Shown: positions 18,801-30,939 of the stretch, in pieces
Position numbering within the stretch: the first letter of the stretch is position 1
How the letters are laid out: every line of letters starts with the position of its first letter
From: Pectobacterium aroidearum
GTDB taxonomy: Bacteria > Pseudomonadota > Gammaproteobacteria > Enterobacterales > Enterobacteriaceae
Assembly: GCF_041228105.1 (NCBI RefSeq)
Contig: NZ_CP166097.1
Location: 1,426,001-1,490,000, forward strand
DNA: 64,000 nt
Direction: 5' to 3'
Notes under the pieces: generated by a model
Seen by the model: the letters and a program-made list of their open reading frames with translations, nothing else
The model's database searches: none
Told to the model about the DNA's origin: nothing
Translations under genes and position numbers: made by a program

Positions 18801-20198
18801 TCACGATTTACGCGGCAGCGTTGACTGCTTGATGGTGTCTGCCGGGACACGGTTAAAAATCAATGCGGGCAGGGCGATGATGACGATCATGCTGAGGTAG
18901 GTGTAAATAAACACCATGTGGGTTTCTCCACTTCCTGCCGCCATATGCGGTTGAGAAAACATGCCCAGCAGAATACCTGCGATGCTGACGCCGAGGCTGG
19001 TGGACAACTGCATGGTCATCGACATCAGGCTATTGCCGCCGCTGGCGAGTGTATCCGGTAGATCCTTCAGCGTTAGCGTGTTCATGGTGGAGAAACGAAT
19101 GGCGTTCACCATGCCGAGGAAGAACAGCACGATCGGGATCATCCAGATCCATTGCATAAGTGCGACCAGCGCAAACAGCGCGGTGACCAGCGCCAGCAGC
19201 AGCGTCGAGACAATCAGCACGCGGCGGTAGCCTAAGCGATTGACGATCTGCACGACGATTCGCTTCATTCCCATGTTGCCTAGCACCATTGGCACCATCA
19301 TCAGCCCGGCATGGAACGGCGAAAAGCCCATTCCCAGCTGTAAAAACAGCGGCGTCATAAACGGTAACATACCGCTGCCGATGCGCGCCAATAGCCCGCC
19401 TGTCAGGCCGATAGAGAAGGTATGGGTGTCGAACAAACGCAGATTAAACAGGGCTCGTTCGTTACGACGCGCGTGCAGCCAATAGCTCAGCAGTGCGATC
19501 AGCCCAACGGTGATTAATGCAAAAATGGCAATCGGTGGAATGCCGAGGCTGCGGTTACCGTCCAGCGCCAGCGTCAGCGTGGCCATACCGACAGCAAGCC
19601 AGAGGAAGCCGCGGATGTCAAAGCGTTGCGTCCGCATGGTGTAATTGGGCATCAGGAACCAGGTGGCCAGCGCGCCGATAATGCCAACGGGCAGATTGAT
19701 GAGGAAGATCCAGTGCCAACTGGCGTATTCCACCAGAAAGCCGCCAAGTGCGGGCCCCATTAACGGACCGATTTGGCCGGGAAGCGTCACGAAGGTCATC
19801 GCCGCCATATACTGATCGCGCGGGACGATTTTCATCACCGTCAGTCGCCCTACCGGCACCATCATCGCTCCGCCGATCCCCTGAATAACGCGCGAGGCCA
19901 GCAGCTCATTCAGCGTTTCCGAACGAGCGCACAGCAGCGATCCGAGCGTAAACAGCAGAATCGCGGCGAAAAAGATGTTCTTCACGCCGATACGATCCGC
20001 CAGCCAGCCGCTGGCGGGCAGCATCACCGCCACGGTCAGCACATAGGAAACGATCACCGAATGCATATGCAGCGGGCTTTCATTCAGACTCGCGGCCATT
20101 GACGGCAGCGCGGTATTCACGATGGTGGTATCCAGCGTCTGCATAAAGAAGCCAAAGGCAACAATCCAGAGCTGCCAGCGGACGGAGGCGGAATTCAT
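18801..20198 (-). CDS. mdtD: Multidrug efflux MFS transporter MdtD (DHA2 family)
   Basis: The 465-residue protein starts [38 protein letters not shown] and has [29 protein letters not shown] and [34 protein letters not shown], the 14-TM drug:proton antiporter motifs. AGGGG precedes the ATG at 20198; a 24-residue upstream extension comes from the repeat element and is rejected. In E. coli it is contiguous with mdtC; here 533 bases of repeats separate them. Despite its name, MdtD in E. coli has been linked to citrate export rather than drug resistance. Confidence 0.93.
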   Translation of the reverse strand: MNSASVRWQLWIVAFGFFMQTLDTTIVNTALPSMAASLNESPLHMHSVIVSYVLTVAVMLPASGWLADRIGVKNIFFAAILLFTLGSLLCARSETLNELLASRVIQGIGGAMMVPVGRLTVMKIVPRDQYMAAMTFVTLPGQIGPLMGPALGGFLVEYASWHWIFLINLPVGIIGALATWFLMPNYTMRTQRFDIRGFLWLAVGMATLTLALDGNRSLGIPPIAIFALITVGLIALLSYWLHARRNERALFNLRLFDTHTFSIGLTGGLLARIGSGMLPFMTPLFLQLGMGFSPFHAGLMMVPMVLGNMGMKRIVVQIVNRLGYRRVLIVSTLLLALVTALFALVALMQWIWMIPIVLFFLGMVNAIRFSTMNTLTLKDLPDTLASGGNSLMSMTMQLSTSLGVSIAGILLGMFSQPHMAAGSGETHMVFIYTYLSMIVIIALPALIFNRVPADTIKQSTLPRKS

Positions 20199-20731
20199 TG
20201 TTGTTGCCCCTGGCGTAAAAAATTGTACTGAGGCGTAAGCTGGCTCACGGGTGAGTGGCATGGACGCCACGAAAGACAGTGCCGCGCCGGGAGCGCGTCA
20301 CTGGCGGCCCGTAAAGAGACTGCTTTCGGCGAAGGCACCGCGTAGCGGTACAATTTAGCGCCACAAGCCAGGGTTCCAAGGGCGACGGCAACTGAGCCGC
20401 CCTTGGTCGGGCGCGTTCGGGGCGCTACTAGAAAAATGGTGAAGCTTGAGCGCACGAAACCTCCCCTGGAATAGCATGTTATTAGATCTTTACCGTTACT
20501 CATGTTCAGCCAGATAGTGACAAATCCAGCTGCTCATCCGAGAGATCATCTCCTCCTCAGCATCATTTACGCCAAGGTGGAGGTACGTTGAGAGTTAAGC
20601 GTTCCTATTCTCTGGTTTCGGCAATTGAGCCGCCCTTGGTCGGGCGCGTTCGGAACGCTACTAGAAAAACAGAGAACGTTAAGCGCACGAAACTTCCCCT
20701 AAAGTAGCATTTTACCAGTGCTCATGTTCAG
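20199..20731. repeat. Repeat-filled gap between mdtC and mdtD
   Basis: The 533 bases contain no convincing gene. The block from 20212 is a reverse-orientation member of the dispersed family also found at 30973 and 40643 (shared end GGCGTAAAAAAT, then CTGAGG, then GGCATGGACGCC and CGAAAG). From 20387 to 20510 and again from 20620 to 20732 there is a directly repeated block beginning GGCAA.TGAGCCGCCCTTGG. CCAAGGGCG (20376-20384) and CGCCCTTGG (20398-20406) form a perfect inverted repeat. A reverse-strand open frame of about 100 codons crosses the region but has no family resemblance I recognise. Confidence 0.85.
20387..20510 (+). repeat. Direct repeat, copy 1 (mdtC-mdtD gap)
   Basis: This copy shares GAGCCGCCCTTGGTCGGGCG, then CGCTACTAGAAAAA, AGCGCACGAAAC, TCCCCT and CTCATGTTCAGC with the copy at 20620. 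The two copies differ by scattered substitutions and small indels, so the duplication is not recent. Confidence 0.85.
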
Positions 20732-20732
20732 C
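20620..20732 (+). repeat. Direct repeat, copy 2 (abuts the mdtC stop codon)
   Basis: Second copy of the block at 20387. Its right end reaches the mdtC stop codon at 20732-20734, so the element defines the 3' end of the mdtC message. Confidence 0.85.
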
Positions 20733-23700
20733 TATGACAGTGACACATCCCTCTCCGGTGCTTTGCGCCGAATATTCCTCAGTTTGTCGAAAAACAGATA
20801 CACCACCGGGGTGGTGTACAGCGTGAGGATTTGGCTCATCACCAGCCCGCCGACAATCGTGATGCCGAGTGGCTGTCGCAGTTCTGCACCGTCGCCGCTG
20901 GTCAGTACCAGCGGCAGTGCGCCAAACAGCGCGGCTAAGGTGGTCATCATAATCGGGCGGAAACGCAGCAGGCAGGCCTGGAAAATCGCGTCCTGCGCGC
21001 TCAGTTTGCCGCTGCGCTGGGCCACCAGCGCAAAATCCACCATCATGATCGCATTCTTCTTCACGATCCCAATCAGCAGCATGATACCAATCAGCGCCAC
21101 CAGACTAAACGGCGCGCCGAACCATTCCAGTGCTAACAGCGCTCCCACGCCAGCCGAGGGCAGGGTGGACAGAATCGTCAGCGGATGCACGTAGCTCTCA
21201 TACAGCACGCCCAGCACGATATACACGGTGATAATCGCCGCCAGAATCAGCAACAGCTGGGAAGACTGCGACTGCTGGAACGCCTGTGCCGTACCGGAGA
21301 ACTGACCACGTACCGCTGACGGCACGCCCAGCGACGTCATGGTTCTTTCTATTGCCGCCGTCGCGCTGGACAGATCGGTGCCTTCCGGCAGGTTGAAAGA
21401 GATGGTTGAGGCAGCAGACAACCCCTGATGGTTCACCGACAGCGGTGCGTTGATCGGCTTCCAACTGGCGAAATAAGAGAGCGGGATGGGTTTACCTTCG
21501 CTGTTGATCACGAACATCTTGTTCAGTGAACTGACGTCCTGCGTGTAGGCGTCATCCACTTCCATCACCACCTTATATTGGTTTAACGGCTGGTAAATGG
21601 TTGAAATCTGACGCTGTCCGAAGGCGTTATTGAGCAGCGCATTGACGGCAGAGACGCTGATGCCGAGCTGCGCCATCGCATCACGATCGTAGGTTAGCGC
21701 CATTTCCGCGCCTTTATCCTGCTGATCGGAGTTCACATCGGCCAGTTCAGGCAGTTTGCTGAAAGCTGCACGAATCTTGGGTTCCCAGGTACGCAGTTCG
21801 CTCAAATCGTCAGACAGCAGCGTGTACTGATACCCGGCGTTCGCTTCCCGTCCGCCGATGCGAATATCCTGCACCGGCATTAAAAACAGGTTAGCGCCGG
21901 GTTCTTTTGCCAGTTTGATGCGCAGACGGCTGATGACCTGCTGTGCCGACACATCGCGTTCGGACAGCGGCTTAAGCGAAATAAACATCGAACCGCTGTT
22001 GGTGCGCGATCCGCCGGTAAATCCGTTAACGTTATCCACCGCCGGGTCGCTGCTGACAATGGTCATGAAGTTCTGGAGTTTCACCGTCATGGCCTGAAAA
22101 GAAATACTCTGGTCAGCCTGAATAAACCCCATCAGCCGGCCCGTATCCTGCTCAGGGAAGAAGGTTTTCGGAATGCTGATATACAGCCAGACGTTGAGCG
22201 CGATGGTACCCAGCAGGAGCAGCAACACCCAGCGTGCATGGTTGAGCACCCATTTCAGCGATCGCCCGTAGCCTTGCTGCATCGCCAGCAGGACGCGATT
22301 AAAACCTTGCTTGCGCGGCTGGCTGCGTTTGGGGACAGCACGCAGCAGTCGTGCGCACAGCATCGGCGTAAGCGTGAGTGAGATCAGCAGCGAAATCATG
22401 ATCGCCACCGACAGCGTGACGGCGAACTCGCGGAATAGTCGCCCCGGCAAACCGTCCATCAACAGGAGCGGGATGAACACCGCAACCAGCGACAGACTCA
22501 TGGATAAGACGGTGAACCCCACTTCGCGCACGCCCTGAAGTGACGCCTGGAGCGGCTTCATACCCGCTTCGATATGGCGGGAAATATTCTCCAGCACCAC
22601 GATAGCGTCATCCACCACGAAACCGGTGGCAATGGTCAGCGCCATCAGCGACAGGTTGTTCAGGCTAAAGCCGCACAGGTACATTGCCGCGAAGGTGCCG
22701 ATCAGCGATACCGGCACAGCCAGCGCCGGAATGGCGGTGGCACGGCCGGAACGCAGAAACAGGAAGACGACCAGAATAACCAGCGCGACGGCGATAACCA
22801 GCGATTGTTCCACTTCCGCCAGCGATGCACGGATGGTGGGGGAACGATCCTGTGCGACATCCAGCTGTATTTCAGCAGGCAGGCTGGCACGCAGCTCTGG
22901 CATGGCGGCGCGGATATTGTCTACCGTGGTAATAATGTTGGCATCCGGCGCGCGACGAATCATCACCAGAATCGCGGGCTTTGCATTCGCCATCCCCGCG
23001 TTACGTGAGTTCTGCACTGAATCTTCCACCGTGGCGACATCGCTCAGGCGGACGGCAGCGCCGTTGTTGTAATGGATAATCAGCGGCGCGTAGGCATCGG
23101 CGGTTTTTAGCTCATCGTTGGTTTTTATTTGCCAGCTTTTCTGGCTGTTTTCCACATTCCCCAGCGGCTGGCGGACGTTGGCCTGCGCGATAGCCTGCCG
23201 TACCTCATCGAGGGAAATACCCTGATTAAACAGCGCTACCGGATTCAGCGCGACGCGCACGGCGGGGAGGGAACTGCCGCCGATGGAGACATCGCCGACG
23301 CCTTCCATCTGCGAAATTTTCTGTGACAGCTGAGTCGAGGCAAAGTCGTACAGCTGCCCCTGACTGTAGGTGTCCGAGGTCAGTGTCAGGATCATGACGG
23401 GCGCGTCGGACGGATTGACTTTGCGGTAGGTCGGTCGGCTGGACATACCGGACGGCAGCAGGTTCTGTGCTGCGTTGATGGCCGCCTGCACATCGCGCGC
23501 TGCGCCGTTGATATCGCGATCGAGGTTAAACACCAGAATGACGCGCGTGCTGCCGAGCGAGCTAGTTGAGGTCATTTCGCTGACGCCTGCGATCCTGCCG
23601 AGCGCCCGTTCCAGCGGCGTCGCGACGGCGGAGGCCATCGTTTCCGGCGAGGCACCGGGCAGCGAAGCGCTGACCGAAATCACCGGGAAATCCACCTGCG

Positions 23701-23812
23701 GCAGCGGCGACACTGGCAACAGGCGGAAACCCAGTACGCCACAGAGCGCGATGGCCAGCGTCAGCAGCAGGGTGGCGACGGGGCGGTGGATGAACAGGGC
23801 GAAGAACTTCAC
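20732..23812 (-). CDS. mdtC: Multidrug efflux RND permease subunit MdtC
   Basis: The 1026-residue inner-membrane RND pump subunit begins [34 protein letters not shown] and has [22 protein letters not shown] and, near the C-terminus, [15 protein letters not shown], the conserved TM4 and TM10-11 regions. MdtC assembles with MdtB (B2C heterotrimer in E. coli) and MdtA and exports bile salts, novobiocin and other compounds using the proton gradient; TolC is the expected outer channel but is not in this window. It overlaps mdtB by four bases. Confidence 0.96.
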   Translation of the reverse strand: MKFFALFIHRPVATLLLTLAIALCGVLGFRLLPVSPLPQVDFPVISVSASLPGASPETMASAVATPLERALGRIAGVSEMTSTSSLGSTRVILVFNLDRDINGAARDVQAAINAAQNLLPSGMSSRPTYRKVNPSDAPVMILTLTSDTYSQGQLYDFASTQLSQKISQMEGVGDVSIGGSSLPAVRVALNPVALFNQGISLDEVRQAIAQANVRQPLGNVENSQKSWQIKTNDELKTADAYAPLIIHYNNGAAVRLSDVATVEDSVQNSRNAGMANAKPAILVMIRRAPDANIITTVDNIRAAMPELRASLPAEIQLDVAQDRSPTIRASLAEVEQSLVIAVALVILVVFLFLRSGRATAIPALAVPVSLIGTFAAMYLCGFSLNNLSLMALTIATGFVVDDAIVVLENISRHIEAGMKPLQASLQGVREVGFTVLSMSLSLVAVFIPLLLMDGLPGRLFREFAVTLSVAIMISLLISLTLTPMLCARLLRAVPKRSQPRKQGFNRVLLAMQQGYGRSLKWVLNHARWVLLLLLGTIALNVWLYISIPKTFFPEQDTGRLMGFIQADQSISFQAMTVKLQNFMTIVSSDPAVDNVNGFTGGSRTNSGSMFISLKPLSERDVSAQQVISRLRIKLAKEPGANLFLMPVQDIRIGGREANAGYQYTLLSDDLSELRTWEPKIRAAFSKLPELADVNSDQQDKGAEMALTYDRDAMAQLGISVSAVNALLNNAFGQRQISTIYQPLNQYKVVMEVDDAYTQDVSSLNKMFVINSEGKPIPLSYFASWKPINAPLSVNHQGLSAASTISFNLPEGTDLSSATAAIERTMTSLGVPSAVRGQFSGTAQAFQQSQSSQLLLILAAIITVYIVLGVLYESYVHPLTILSTLPSAGVGALLALEWFGAPFSLVALIGIMLLIGIVKKNAIMMVDFALVAQRSGKLSAQDAIFQACLLRFRPIMMTTLAALFGALPLVLTSGDGAELRQPLGITIVGGLVMSQILTLYTTPVVYLFFDKLRNIRRKAPERDVSLS

Positions 23813-26800
23813 TCGGTTTCTTCCTCCTGACGCGGCGCACGACGGAAACGCGTCGCCAGACGGTCAAACAGCAGGTAAATCACCGGTGTGGTAAACAGCG
23901 TCAGAATCTGGCTCATGATCAGGCCACCGACCATACAGATCCCCAGCGGCTGGCGCAGTTCCGCGCCGACGCCAGTACTCAGCATGAGCGGTAGCGCACT
24001 TAGCAACGCCGCCATGGTCGTCATCAGAATCGGCCGGAAGCGCAGCAGGCAGGCCTGATAAATCGCGTCATACGGTTTCATGCCCTGTTCTCGCTCCGCC
24101 GCCAGCGCGAAGTCGATCATCATGATGGCGTTCTTCTTCACGATCCCGATGAGCAAAATAATTCCGATAATAGCGATCACATCCAGCTCATTCCCCGCCA
24201 TCATCAGCGCCAGCAGCGCGCCGACGCCCGCTGTTGGCAGCGTGGACAAGATAGTGATGGGGTGAATAAAGCTTTCGTACAGCACGCCGAGCACAATGTA
24301 CATTGCGACAATCGCCGCCACGATAAGCCATACGGTGCTACTCAGCGCCGACTGGAATGCCAGCGTACTGCCCTGAAAACGGGTAGTGATATCCGCAGGC
24401 AGGTTCATCTGCTGTTCGGCCTGCGTGATGGCATTCACCGCTTCACCCAGTGCATAACCGTTGGCGACGTTGAAGGAGATCGTCGTCGATGGAAACTGGT
24501 CAATATGGTTGATTGCCAGCGGCCCTTGGCGCTCTTCAATGGTGGCAATACTGCTGAGCGGAATGGTGCCGCCGTCGCTGCTGATGAGACGCACGTCGTT
24601 CAGCGCGTCCAGACCGGTGTTGTTCGTCGTATCGTGCTCGAGCACGACACGGTACTGGCTAGCCTGTGTATAGATGGTGGAAACCAGACGCTGACCAAAG
24701 GCGTTATACAACGCGCTGTCGACCTGCGACATCGTGATGCCCAGACGGCTGGCGCTGTCGCGATTCACGTTGACGTAGGCGACGGCGGCGCCGTCTTGCC
24801 AGTCGCTGCTGACATCCTCTAGCTGCGGCAGTTTTTTCAGTTCGGTCATCAGCTTCGGCACCCAGGTGCTGAGTTCATCGAGCGACATCGCCTGTAGCGT
24901 AAACTGGTACTGTGTGCGGCTAATCTGAGTATCGATAGTGAGATCCTGCACTGGTTGCAGATATAGCTGGATGCCGGGAATCTGTGCGGTCTGCTGTTGC
25001 AGGCGACTGATGATCTCTGGAATGCGTTCGCTGCGTTCACTGAGCGGTTTCAGGTTGATTTGCAGCCTGCCGCTATTCAATGCGGCATTGGTGCCGTCAA
25101 CGCCGATGAACGAGGACACGCTTTCCACCGCAGGATCTTTCATGATGATGGACGCGACGCGCTGCTGGCGGTCGGCCATATTGCTGAACGAGACGGTTTG
25201 CGGCGCCTGCACGGTGCCCTGAATAATACCGTTATCCTGTATCGGGAAGAAGCCTTTCGGGATCCAGATATAGAGCAGAATCGTCAGCAGCAGCGTACCG
25301 AGCGCGACGCTAAGCGTCAGCCACGGATGATTCAGTACCTTGCGTAGCCAGACGCCGTAGGCATCAATCAGGCGAGTGAAGAAACGTTCGCTGGCACGGG
25401 TAAAACGGTTCTGTTTCCGCAGAGACTGATGACTCAGCATGCGGGCGCACATCATCGGCGTTAGCGTGAGTGACACGACGGCGGAAATCAGGATAGATAC
25501 CGCCAGCGTGACGGCAAATTCGCGGAATAGCCGTCCGACGATATCGCCCATAAACAGCAGCGGGATCAGCACGGCGATGAGTGAGAACGTCAGAGAAATA
25601 ATGGTGAAGCCGATTTCTCCCGCGCCCTTCAGCGCGGCGTTAAGCGGTTTTTCCCCTTTTTCGATATAGCGGGCAATGTTTTCAATCACCACGATAGCGT
25701 CATCCACCACGAAACCGGTGGCGATGGTGAGCGCCATCAGCGTCAGGTTATTGATGGAAAAACCGAGGAAATACATGGCGGCAAAGGTGCCAACTAGCGA
25801 TAGCGGTACGGCAATGCTGGGAATCAGCGTAGCGACGGCATTACGCAAGAACAGGTAAATCACCATCACGACCAGCGCGATCGCCAGCAGCAGTTCGAAC
25901 TGGACGTCTTTCACCGAGGCGCGAATGCTGGTGGTGCGGTCAGTCAGCGTGGTGACCTCGACAGCGTTCGGCAGGCTGGCTTTTAACGCAGGTAGCATCT
26001 TGTTAATGCTGTCCGCGGTTGTGATGACGTTGGCACCAGGCTGGCGCTGAACGTTGATAATGATCGCCTGCTGCCGATTCGCCCAGGCACCAAGATGAAT
26101 ATTCTCGGCGGCCTGCTCGATAGTGGCGACATCCTGAAGCCGCACCGGTGCGCCATTCTTCCACGCGACAATCAGTTTGCGGTAATCATCAACGGTCTTC
26201 ATCTGGTCGTTGGCGGAGAGCGTGACCGAACGCGTCGGACCATCCAGACTCCCCTTGGCGGAATTCACGTTGGCGGCGGTAATCGCAGTGCGAATCGTTT
26301 CACTGGTCAGGCCGTATGCCGCCAGCGCTGGCGCGTTCAGCCTTACCCGCACGGCAGGACGTTGCCCACCGGCTAACGACACCAGACCGACGCCCGCTAC
26401 CTGCGAGATTTTCTGCGCGATGCGGTTATCCACCATGTCCTGCACCTGCGTCATCGACATGGCGCTGGAGGTGACGGCCAGCGTCATAATTGGCGGATCG
26501 GCCGGGTTTACTTTACTGTAGGTCGGGGGATAGGGCAGATCGTTCGGTAGCAGGTTACTGGCCGCATTGATGGCGGCCTGCACATCCTGTTCGGCGACGT
26601 CCAGCGACAGTTCAAGCTGGAACTGAAGCGTGATGACGGAAGCACCGCCAGCACTCTGCGTCGACATCTGTTTTAGCCCGGACATCTGACCGAACTGCCG
26701 CTCCAGCGGTGCGGTAATCGCCGACGTCACCACGTCGGGGCTGGCACCGGGATACAGGGTAATGACCTGAATCGTTGGGTAATCAACCTCGGGCAGTGCG

Positions 26801-26931
26801 GAAACCGGCAGCGCCCGATAGCCGATGATACCGGCCAGTAGAATGGCGATCATCAGCAGCGTTGTTGCGACGGGGCGCAGAATAAACAGGCGTGACGGCC
26901 CGCCGCCGCTGGCTGGAACGGTATCCTGCAT
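23809..26931 (-). CDS. mdtB: Multidrug efflux RND permease subunit MdtB
   Basis: The 1040-residue protein begins [34 protein letters not shown] and has [22 protein letters not shown] and [20 protein letters not shown]. Two large periplasmic loops follow TM1 and TM7 as usual in RND pumps. It is the partner of MdtC in the heterotrimer. The start codon overlaps the mdtA stop by one base and the end overlaps mdtC by four, so the three genes are coupled. Confidence 0.96.
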   Translation of the reverse strand: MQDTVPASGGGPSRLFILRPVATTLLMIAILLAGIIGYRALPVSALPEVDYPTIQVITLYPGASPDVVTSAITAPLERQFGQMSGLKQMSTQSAGGASVITLQFQLELSLDVAEQDVQAAINAASNLLPNDLPYPPTYSKVNPADPPIMTLAVTSSAMSMTQVQDMVDNRIAQKISQVAGVGLVSLAGGQRPAVRVRLNAPALAAYGLTSETIRTAITAANVNSAKGSLDGPTRSVTLSANDQMKTVDDYRKLIVAWKNGAPVRLQDVATIEQAAENIHLGAWANRQQAIIINVQRQPGANVITTADSINKMLPALKASLPNAVEVTTLTDRTTSIRASVKDVQFELLLAIALVVMVIYLFLRNAVATLIPSIAVPLSLVGTFAAMYFLGFSINNLTLMALTIATGFVVDDAIVVIENIARYIEKGEKPLNAALKGAGEIGFTIISLTFSLIAVLIPLLFMGDIVGRLFREFAVTLAVSILISAVVSLTLTPMMCARMLSHQSLRKQNRFTRASERFFTRLIDAYGVWLRKVLNHPWLTLSVALGTLLLTILLYIWIPKGFFPIQDNGIIQGTVQAPQTVSFSNMADRQQRVASIIMKDPAVESVSSFIGVDGTNAALNSGRLQINLKPLSERSERIPEIISRLQQQTAQIPGIQLYLQPVQDLTIDTQISRTQYQFTLQAMSLDELSTWVPKLMTELKKLPQLEDVSSDWQDGAAVAYVNVNRDSASRLGITMSQVDSALYNAFGQRLVSTIYTQASQYRVVLEHDTTNNTGLDALNDVRLISSDGGTIPLSSIATIEERQGPLAINHIDQFPSTTISFNVANGYALGEAVNAITQAEQQMNLPADITTRFQGSTLAFQSALSSTVWLIVAAIVAMYIVLGVLYESFIHPITILSTLPTAGVGALLALMMAGNELDVIAIIGIILLIGIVKKNAIMMIDFALAAEREQGMKPYDAIYQACLLRFRPILMTTMAALLSALPLMLSTGVGAELRQPLGICMVGGLIMSQILTLFTTPVIYLLFDRLATRFRRAPRQEEETE

Positions 26932-28172
26932 CAGGATTTCTCCCCGGCGATGGCAGGCGTTTTCTCCGTCAGCGCTGAGGGCACGACTTCCACTTTCGCC
27001 CCTTCGGTCAGACGGTCGATACCGTCAGTGACCACCTTCACATCGGCGTCCAGTCCGGCGGTTACCACAACCAACTGGCCGTACTGAATACTGGTGGTGA
27101 CCTGACGCTTACTGACTTCATTTTTATCATTCAGAATCCACACGAAGCGGCCTTCATTCCCCATTTGCACGGCGGCGGAAGGAGCGACAACGGCGTTTTT
27201 CAGCGTATCGACCTTCATGCGGATATTGACGAACTGGTTTGGGAAGAGGGCATCGTCCAGATTGTCAAAACGCGCCTTGAGCTTGATCGTGCCCGTGGTG
27301 GCGTCAATCTGGTTGTCCATGCTCAGCAGGGTGCCCTGTGAGAGTTTCTTTTGATTGGCGCGATCCCAGGCTTCCACCATGGGTGGCTGGCCGGATTTTT
27401 GTGCGTTCAGGATCGTGGAGATTTCTGCTTCCGGTACGGTAAAGACGACATCAATAGGGTAGGTTTGCGTAATCACGACAATACCATTGGTATCGCCGCT
27501 GGTGATGTAATTGCCGACATCGACCTGTTTTAAACCGATCCGACCGCTGATCGGCGCGGTGATCTTGCTGTAATCCAACTGGAGCTGTGCACTGGCTACG
27601 GCGCCTTCATCGGCTTTTAGCGTCCCTTCCGCCTGACGAACGGCGGCAGTCTGGGCATCCAGCTCCTGACGGGAGATCAGGTTGGTTTTCACCAGTTGCT
27701 GATAGCGCGCTAAATCCTGTTGGGCATTAGCCAGCACGGCCCGATCTTTTGCCAACTGCCCCTGTGCCTGCGTTAACTCAACCTGAAAAGGCCGTGGGTC
27801 GATTTCCGCCAGCAGGTCGCCAGCCTTAACCTGTTGTCCTTCCTGAAAGTGCAATGCCATCAGTTGCCCGTTTACCCGGCTGCGCAGCGTGACGGTATTG
27901 GCCGAGGTCACGGTGCCTAAACCGGACAGATAATAGGGTACGGACGCGGATTGCGTGACTGCCGCCTGAACGGGAGCCAGCGTGCGCATGGCCGCTCGGC
28001 GTCCACCGCCATTGCCACTGCTGTTGCTTCCCGAATGTGACGTACGGGCGGCGTGCTGTTCACTCGTGCCGGGGGCAGCAGGCGATGTCTGAGTAAAGTG
28101 GCGCCAGATCAGCACGGCAATAGCGATAACGGCGGCAAATATCAGCAGGCCTCGGATACGTTTGGCATTCAT
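26931..28172 (-). CDS. mdtA: Membrane fusion protein MdtA (HlyD/RND adaptor)
   Basis: The 413-residue adaptor has an N-terminal membrane anchor at about 8-24 and a Ser/Gly/Asn-rich linker. This is followed by the barrel-sandwich and lipoyl halves ([37 protein letters not shown]), a helical hairpin and the beta-barrel [19 protein letters not shown]. It bridges MdtBC to an outer-membrane channel. It is the first gene of mdtABC. I saw no clear BaeR box upstream; the ERIC fragment at 28213 stands 40 bases before the start. Confidence 0.95.
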   Translation of the reverse strand: MNAKRIRGLLIFAAVIAIAVLIWRHFTQTSPAAPGTSEQHAARTSHSGSNSSGNGGGRRAAMRTLAPVQAAVTQSASVPYYLSGLGTVTSANTVTLRSRVNGQLMALHFQEGQQVKAGDLLAEIDPRPFQVELTQAQGQLAKDRAVLANAQQDLARYQQLVKTNLISRQELDAQTAAVRQAEGTLKADEGAVASAQLQLDYSKITAPISGRIGLKQVDVGNYITSGDTNGIVVITQTYPIDVVFTVPEAEISTILNAQKSGQPPMVEAWDRANQKKLSQGTLLSMDNQIDATTGTIKLKARFDNLDDALFPNQFVNIRMKVDTLKNAVVAPSAAVQMGNEGRFVWILNDKNEVSKRQVTTSIQYGQLVVVTAGLDADVKVVTDGIDRLTEGAKVEVVPSALTEKTPAIAGEKS

Positions 28173-28212
28173 AGTGATGGATTACTCTCTCCAGGTTGCG
28201 CGGGAAGCACGG

Positions 28213-28250
28213 TGTACCCGTCATACTTCAAGCTGCACGTGCGTGCGTTG
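28213..28250 (+). repeat. Truncated ERIC element end
   Basis: GTACCCGTCATACTTCAAGC followed by TGCACGTGCGTGCGTTG is the conserved outer end of an ERIC (IRU) repeat. The inner part and the other end are missing. It lies in the leader or promoter region of mdtABC. Confidence 0.75.
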
Positions 28251-28358
28251 TCACTCTAGCAAGCAGGTATGGGACTAATGGCCTTATTTTACTAGTTTAA
28301 ACAGGAGATGCCGGATAAAAATGAAGGAAATATGGAAGATATGTCAGGGTTTGTAGGG

Positions 28359-28389
28359 AAAAAAATCCGGCAGCGCGAGGCTGCCGGAT
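28359..28389 (-). terminator. Terminator of nupC
   Basis: ATCCGGCAGC (28365-28374) and GCTGCCGGAT (28380-28389) form a perfect 10-bp stem with a five-base loop. On the minus strand it runs into TTTTTTTCCC. It lies about 30 bases after the nupC stop. Confidence 0.92.
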
Positions 28390-28420
28390 AGAGATAAGCG
28401 AGGAATAACGCAGTGAAGGA

Positions 28421-29617
28421 TTACAGCACCAGACCCGCGATAGCGGCGGAAAGGATGCTCACCAGCGTGGAACCGTAAACCAGTTTCAGACCGAAACGGG
28501 AAACCACGTTGCCCTGTTGCTCGTTCAGGCCTTTAATCGCACCGGCAATAATCCCGATGGATGAGAAGTTGGCGAAGGACACCAGGAACACGGACAGAAT
28601 GCCCACGCTGCGTGGAGACAGTTCGCCTGCCACTTTTTGCAGTTCCAACATAGCGACAAACTCGTTAGAAACCAGTTTGGTCGCCATGATGCTACCCACC
28701 TGCAGAGCTTCGTTAGATGGGATACCCATGATCCAGGCGAACGGGTAGAACGCGTAGCCGAGGACTTCCTGGAAGCTGATACCAAAAATGGCGCTGAAAA
28801 TCGCGTTGACCGCGGCAATCAGTGCAATGAAACCGATCAGCATGGCTGCAACGATAACGGCGACTTTAAAGCCCGCCAGAATGTATTCGCCCAGCATTTC
28901 AAAGAAGCTCTGATTTTCATGCAGATTACCCAACTGCAATTCCGGCTCTTCACCGACTTTGTAGGGGTTAATCAGCGACAGCACGATGAAGGTACTGAAC
29001 ATGTTCAGAATCAGCGCAGCAACGACGAATTTTGCATCCAGCATCGACATGTACGCACCGACGATAGACATCGATACGGTCGACATGGCGGTCGCGGACA
29101 TGGTGTACATGCGTTTTTCAGACATCTTGCCCAGAATATCTTTGTAGGCAATGAAGTTTTCGGACTGGCCGAGAATCAGTGAACTGACCGCGTTAAAGGA
29201 TTCCAGTTTGCCCATGCCGTTCACTTTGGACAGGAGCGTACCAATCGCGCGGATGATGATCGGCAGCACTCTAATGTGTTGCAGGATACCGATCAGCGCG
29301 GAAATGAAGACGATAGGGCAGAGCACTTTGAAGAAGAAGGAAATCAGGTTCTTCTCACTATTCACCATGTCACCGAATACGAAGTCCGTCCCTTGGCCTG
29401 CAAATCCGAGTAATTTGTCGAATACCGCCGCGAACCCCTTAACGACACCTAACCCAATGTTTGAGTACAGGAAGAAGTAAGCAAGCAGAATTTCGATGAC
29501 GAGTAGCTGAATAATAAAACGAATACGAATGCTTTTACGATCGCGGCAGACAAGCAGCGCCAGCGCCGTAACAACAACCAGCGCCAGAATAAATTGCGCG
29601 ATATGGGACAAGGACAT
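28421..29617 (-). CDS. nupC: Nucleoside:proton symporter NupC
   Basis: The 398-residue membrane protein closely follows E. coli NupC (CNT family): [29 protein letters not shown], [49 protein letters not shown] and [27 protein letters not shown]. It takes up nucleosides except guanosine-type substrates with protons. I start at ATG 29617 (MSLSHIAQF), with GGAG seven bases upstream; a 12-residue upstream extension is not supported. It is monocistronic, with its own terminator. Confidence 0.94.
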   Translation of the reverse strand: MSLSHIAQFILALVVVTALALLVCRDRKSIRIRFIIQLLVIEILLAYFFLYSNIGLGVVKGFAAVFDKLLGFAGQGTDFVFGDMVNSEKNLISFFFKVLCPIVFISALIGILQHIRVLPIIIRAIGTLLSKVNGMGKLESFNAVSSLILGQSENFIAYKDILGKMSEKRMYTMSATAMSTVSMSIVGAYMSMLDAKFVVAALILNMFSTFIVLSLINPYKVGEEPELQLGNLHENQSFFEMLGEYILAGFKVAVIVAAMLIGFIALIAAVNAIFSAIFGISFQEVLGYAFYPFAWIMGIPSNEALQVGSIMATKLVSNEFVAMLELQKVAGELSPRSVGILSVFLVSFANFSSIGIIAGAIKGLNEQQGNVVSRFGLKLVYGSTLVSILSAAIAGLVL

Positions 29618-29874
29618 GTGTGCTCCAAATATGAGGCAGGCCAAATTTTCCACGTCATTTTATGTAACGCGTGCATTAAAAATGAGAGGAGTAACGCAAA
29701 AAAACAATTATACCTTGGGATTTTATCTAAACTAAATGCTACGTCTCGTTATTTGCGCCTTTCTGTTCATTCATTATTCTTATCCCACACAGAAAGTGGC
29801 GTTGCCCTGCTTTAGGTTGCAGGTTGGCGAGTATTTTTATGATGTTTTCTGCATGATTCAAAAGGAGAGTGATT

Positions 29875-30840
29875 ATGTCAGTATCAGATACCACACGTGA
29901 ACTTGGACGTTCTGGGATCGTGGTTCCACCTTTCTCTTTCGGCGGTAATGTTTTTGGCTGGACGGTTGATGAATCGACGTCGTTTAGCCTCCTGGATGCG
30001 CTGCTGGCGCATCGACTGAATTTCATTGATACCGCTGATGTGTATTCGCGTTGGGCACCCGGTAATCAGGGCGGTGAATCTGAAACGATTATCGGCAATT
30101 GGCTGAAGAAAAGCGGCCAGCGTGACAAGGTCATTCTCGCCACCAAAGTGGGGATGGATTTGGGTGATGGTAAGAAAGGGCTGTCTCCTCGCTATATTCG
30201 TCAGGCGGTCGAAGCTTCATTACAGCGTTTGCAAACGGACTATATCGATCTCTATCAGGCACATACGGACGACAAAGATACGCCGCTGGAAGACACGCTG
30301 GCCGCGTTTGATGCGCTGATTAAAGAGGGAAAAGTCCGCGCGATTGGCGCGTCTAACTACAGTGCGACACGTCTGGCTGAGGCGCTGAAAATCAGTAAAG
30401 CCAACCATCTGGCACGTTATGAAACGCTGCAACCGGAATACAACTTGTACGATCGACAGGGCTATGAAGCCGCGCTGGAACCGCTGGTGCGCGAGCAAGG
30501 GCTCGGGGTCATTAACTATTATTCGCTGGCGAGCGGGTTTTTGTCAGGCAAGTATCGCCAGCCGAAGGATGCGTCGAAAAGTGCGCGCGGACAGGGCGTG
30601 GTGGAGAAATACCTCAACGAGCGCGGCCGCACTATTTTAGAAGCGCTGGATAGCGTGGCGAATGCACATCAGACGACGCCGTCGCAGGTTGCGCTGGCCT
30701 GGCTGATTGCACGCCCGAGTATTACCGCTCCGATTGCTAGCGCGACATCGCTGGAACAGGTAGCGGAACTTGCGAGCGCAACGCGATTATCGCTGCAGGC
30801 AGAAGATATTGAGTTGTTGAATCGCGCGAGTCGTTATTAG
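29875..30840 (+). CDS. Aldo/keto reductase
   Basis: This 321-residue protein has LGRSGIVVPPFSFGGNVFGW, LNFIDTADVYSRW (catalytic Asp and Tyr), VILATKVGMDLGDG (catalytic Lys), IDLYQAHTDDKDTPLEDTL (His) and SITAPIASATSLEQVAELA (NADPH site), the full AKR tetrad. It resembles the AKR11/YajO-like group of oxidoreductases. AAGGAG lies seven bases before the ATG at 29875. The substrate is unknown. A non-coding repeat region follows. Confidence 0.9.
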   Translation: MSVSDTTRELGRSGIVVPPFSFGGNVFGWTVDESTSFSLLDALLAHRLNFIDTADVYSRWAPGNQGGESETIIGNWLKKSGQRDKVILATKVGMDLGDGKKGLSPRYIRQAVEASLQRLQTDYIDLYQAHTDDKDTPLEDTLAAFDALIKEGKVRAIGASNYSATRLAEALKISKANHLARYETLQPEYNLYDRQGYEAALEPLVREQGLGVINYYSLASGFLSGKYRQPKDASKSARGQGVVEKYLNERGRTILEALDSVANAHQTTPSQVALAWLIARPSITAPIASATSLEQVAELASATRLSLQAEDIELLNRASRY

Positions 30841-30939
30841 GACGCGGCTAGCTTCGGCACACTTTTATATGCAGATGTGGCAATGGTTTCGTGCGCCATA
30901 ATGCCGTCATTTTCATGCTATGTCGTAGCACGCGCCCGA

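Noticed and set aside
20195..20503. Reverse-strand open frame of about 102 codons across the mdtC-mdtD gap
   Set aside because: It lies within repeat sequence, overlaps the mdtD start, and has no ribosome-binding site or domain I recognise. It may be annotated as a hypothetical protein elsewhere, but I would not call it a gene.
29739..30026. Reverse-strand open frame of 95 codons before the aldo/keto reductase
   Set aside because: It overlaps the start of a well-supported gene and has low-complexity sequence without family features.
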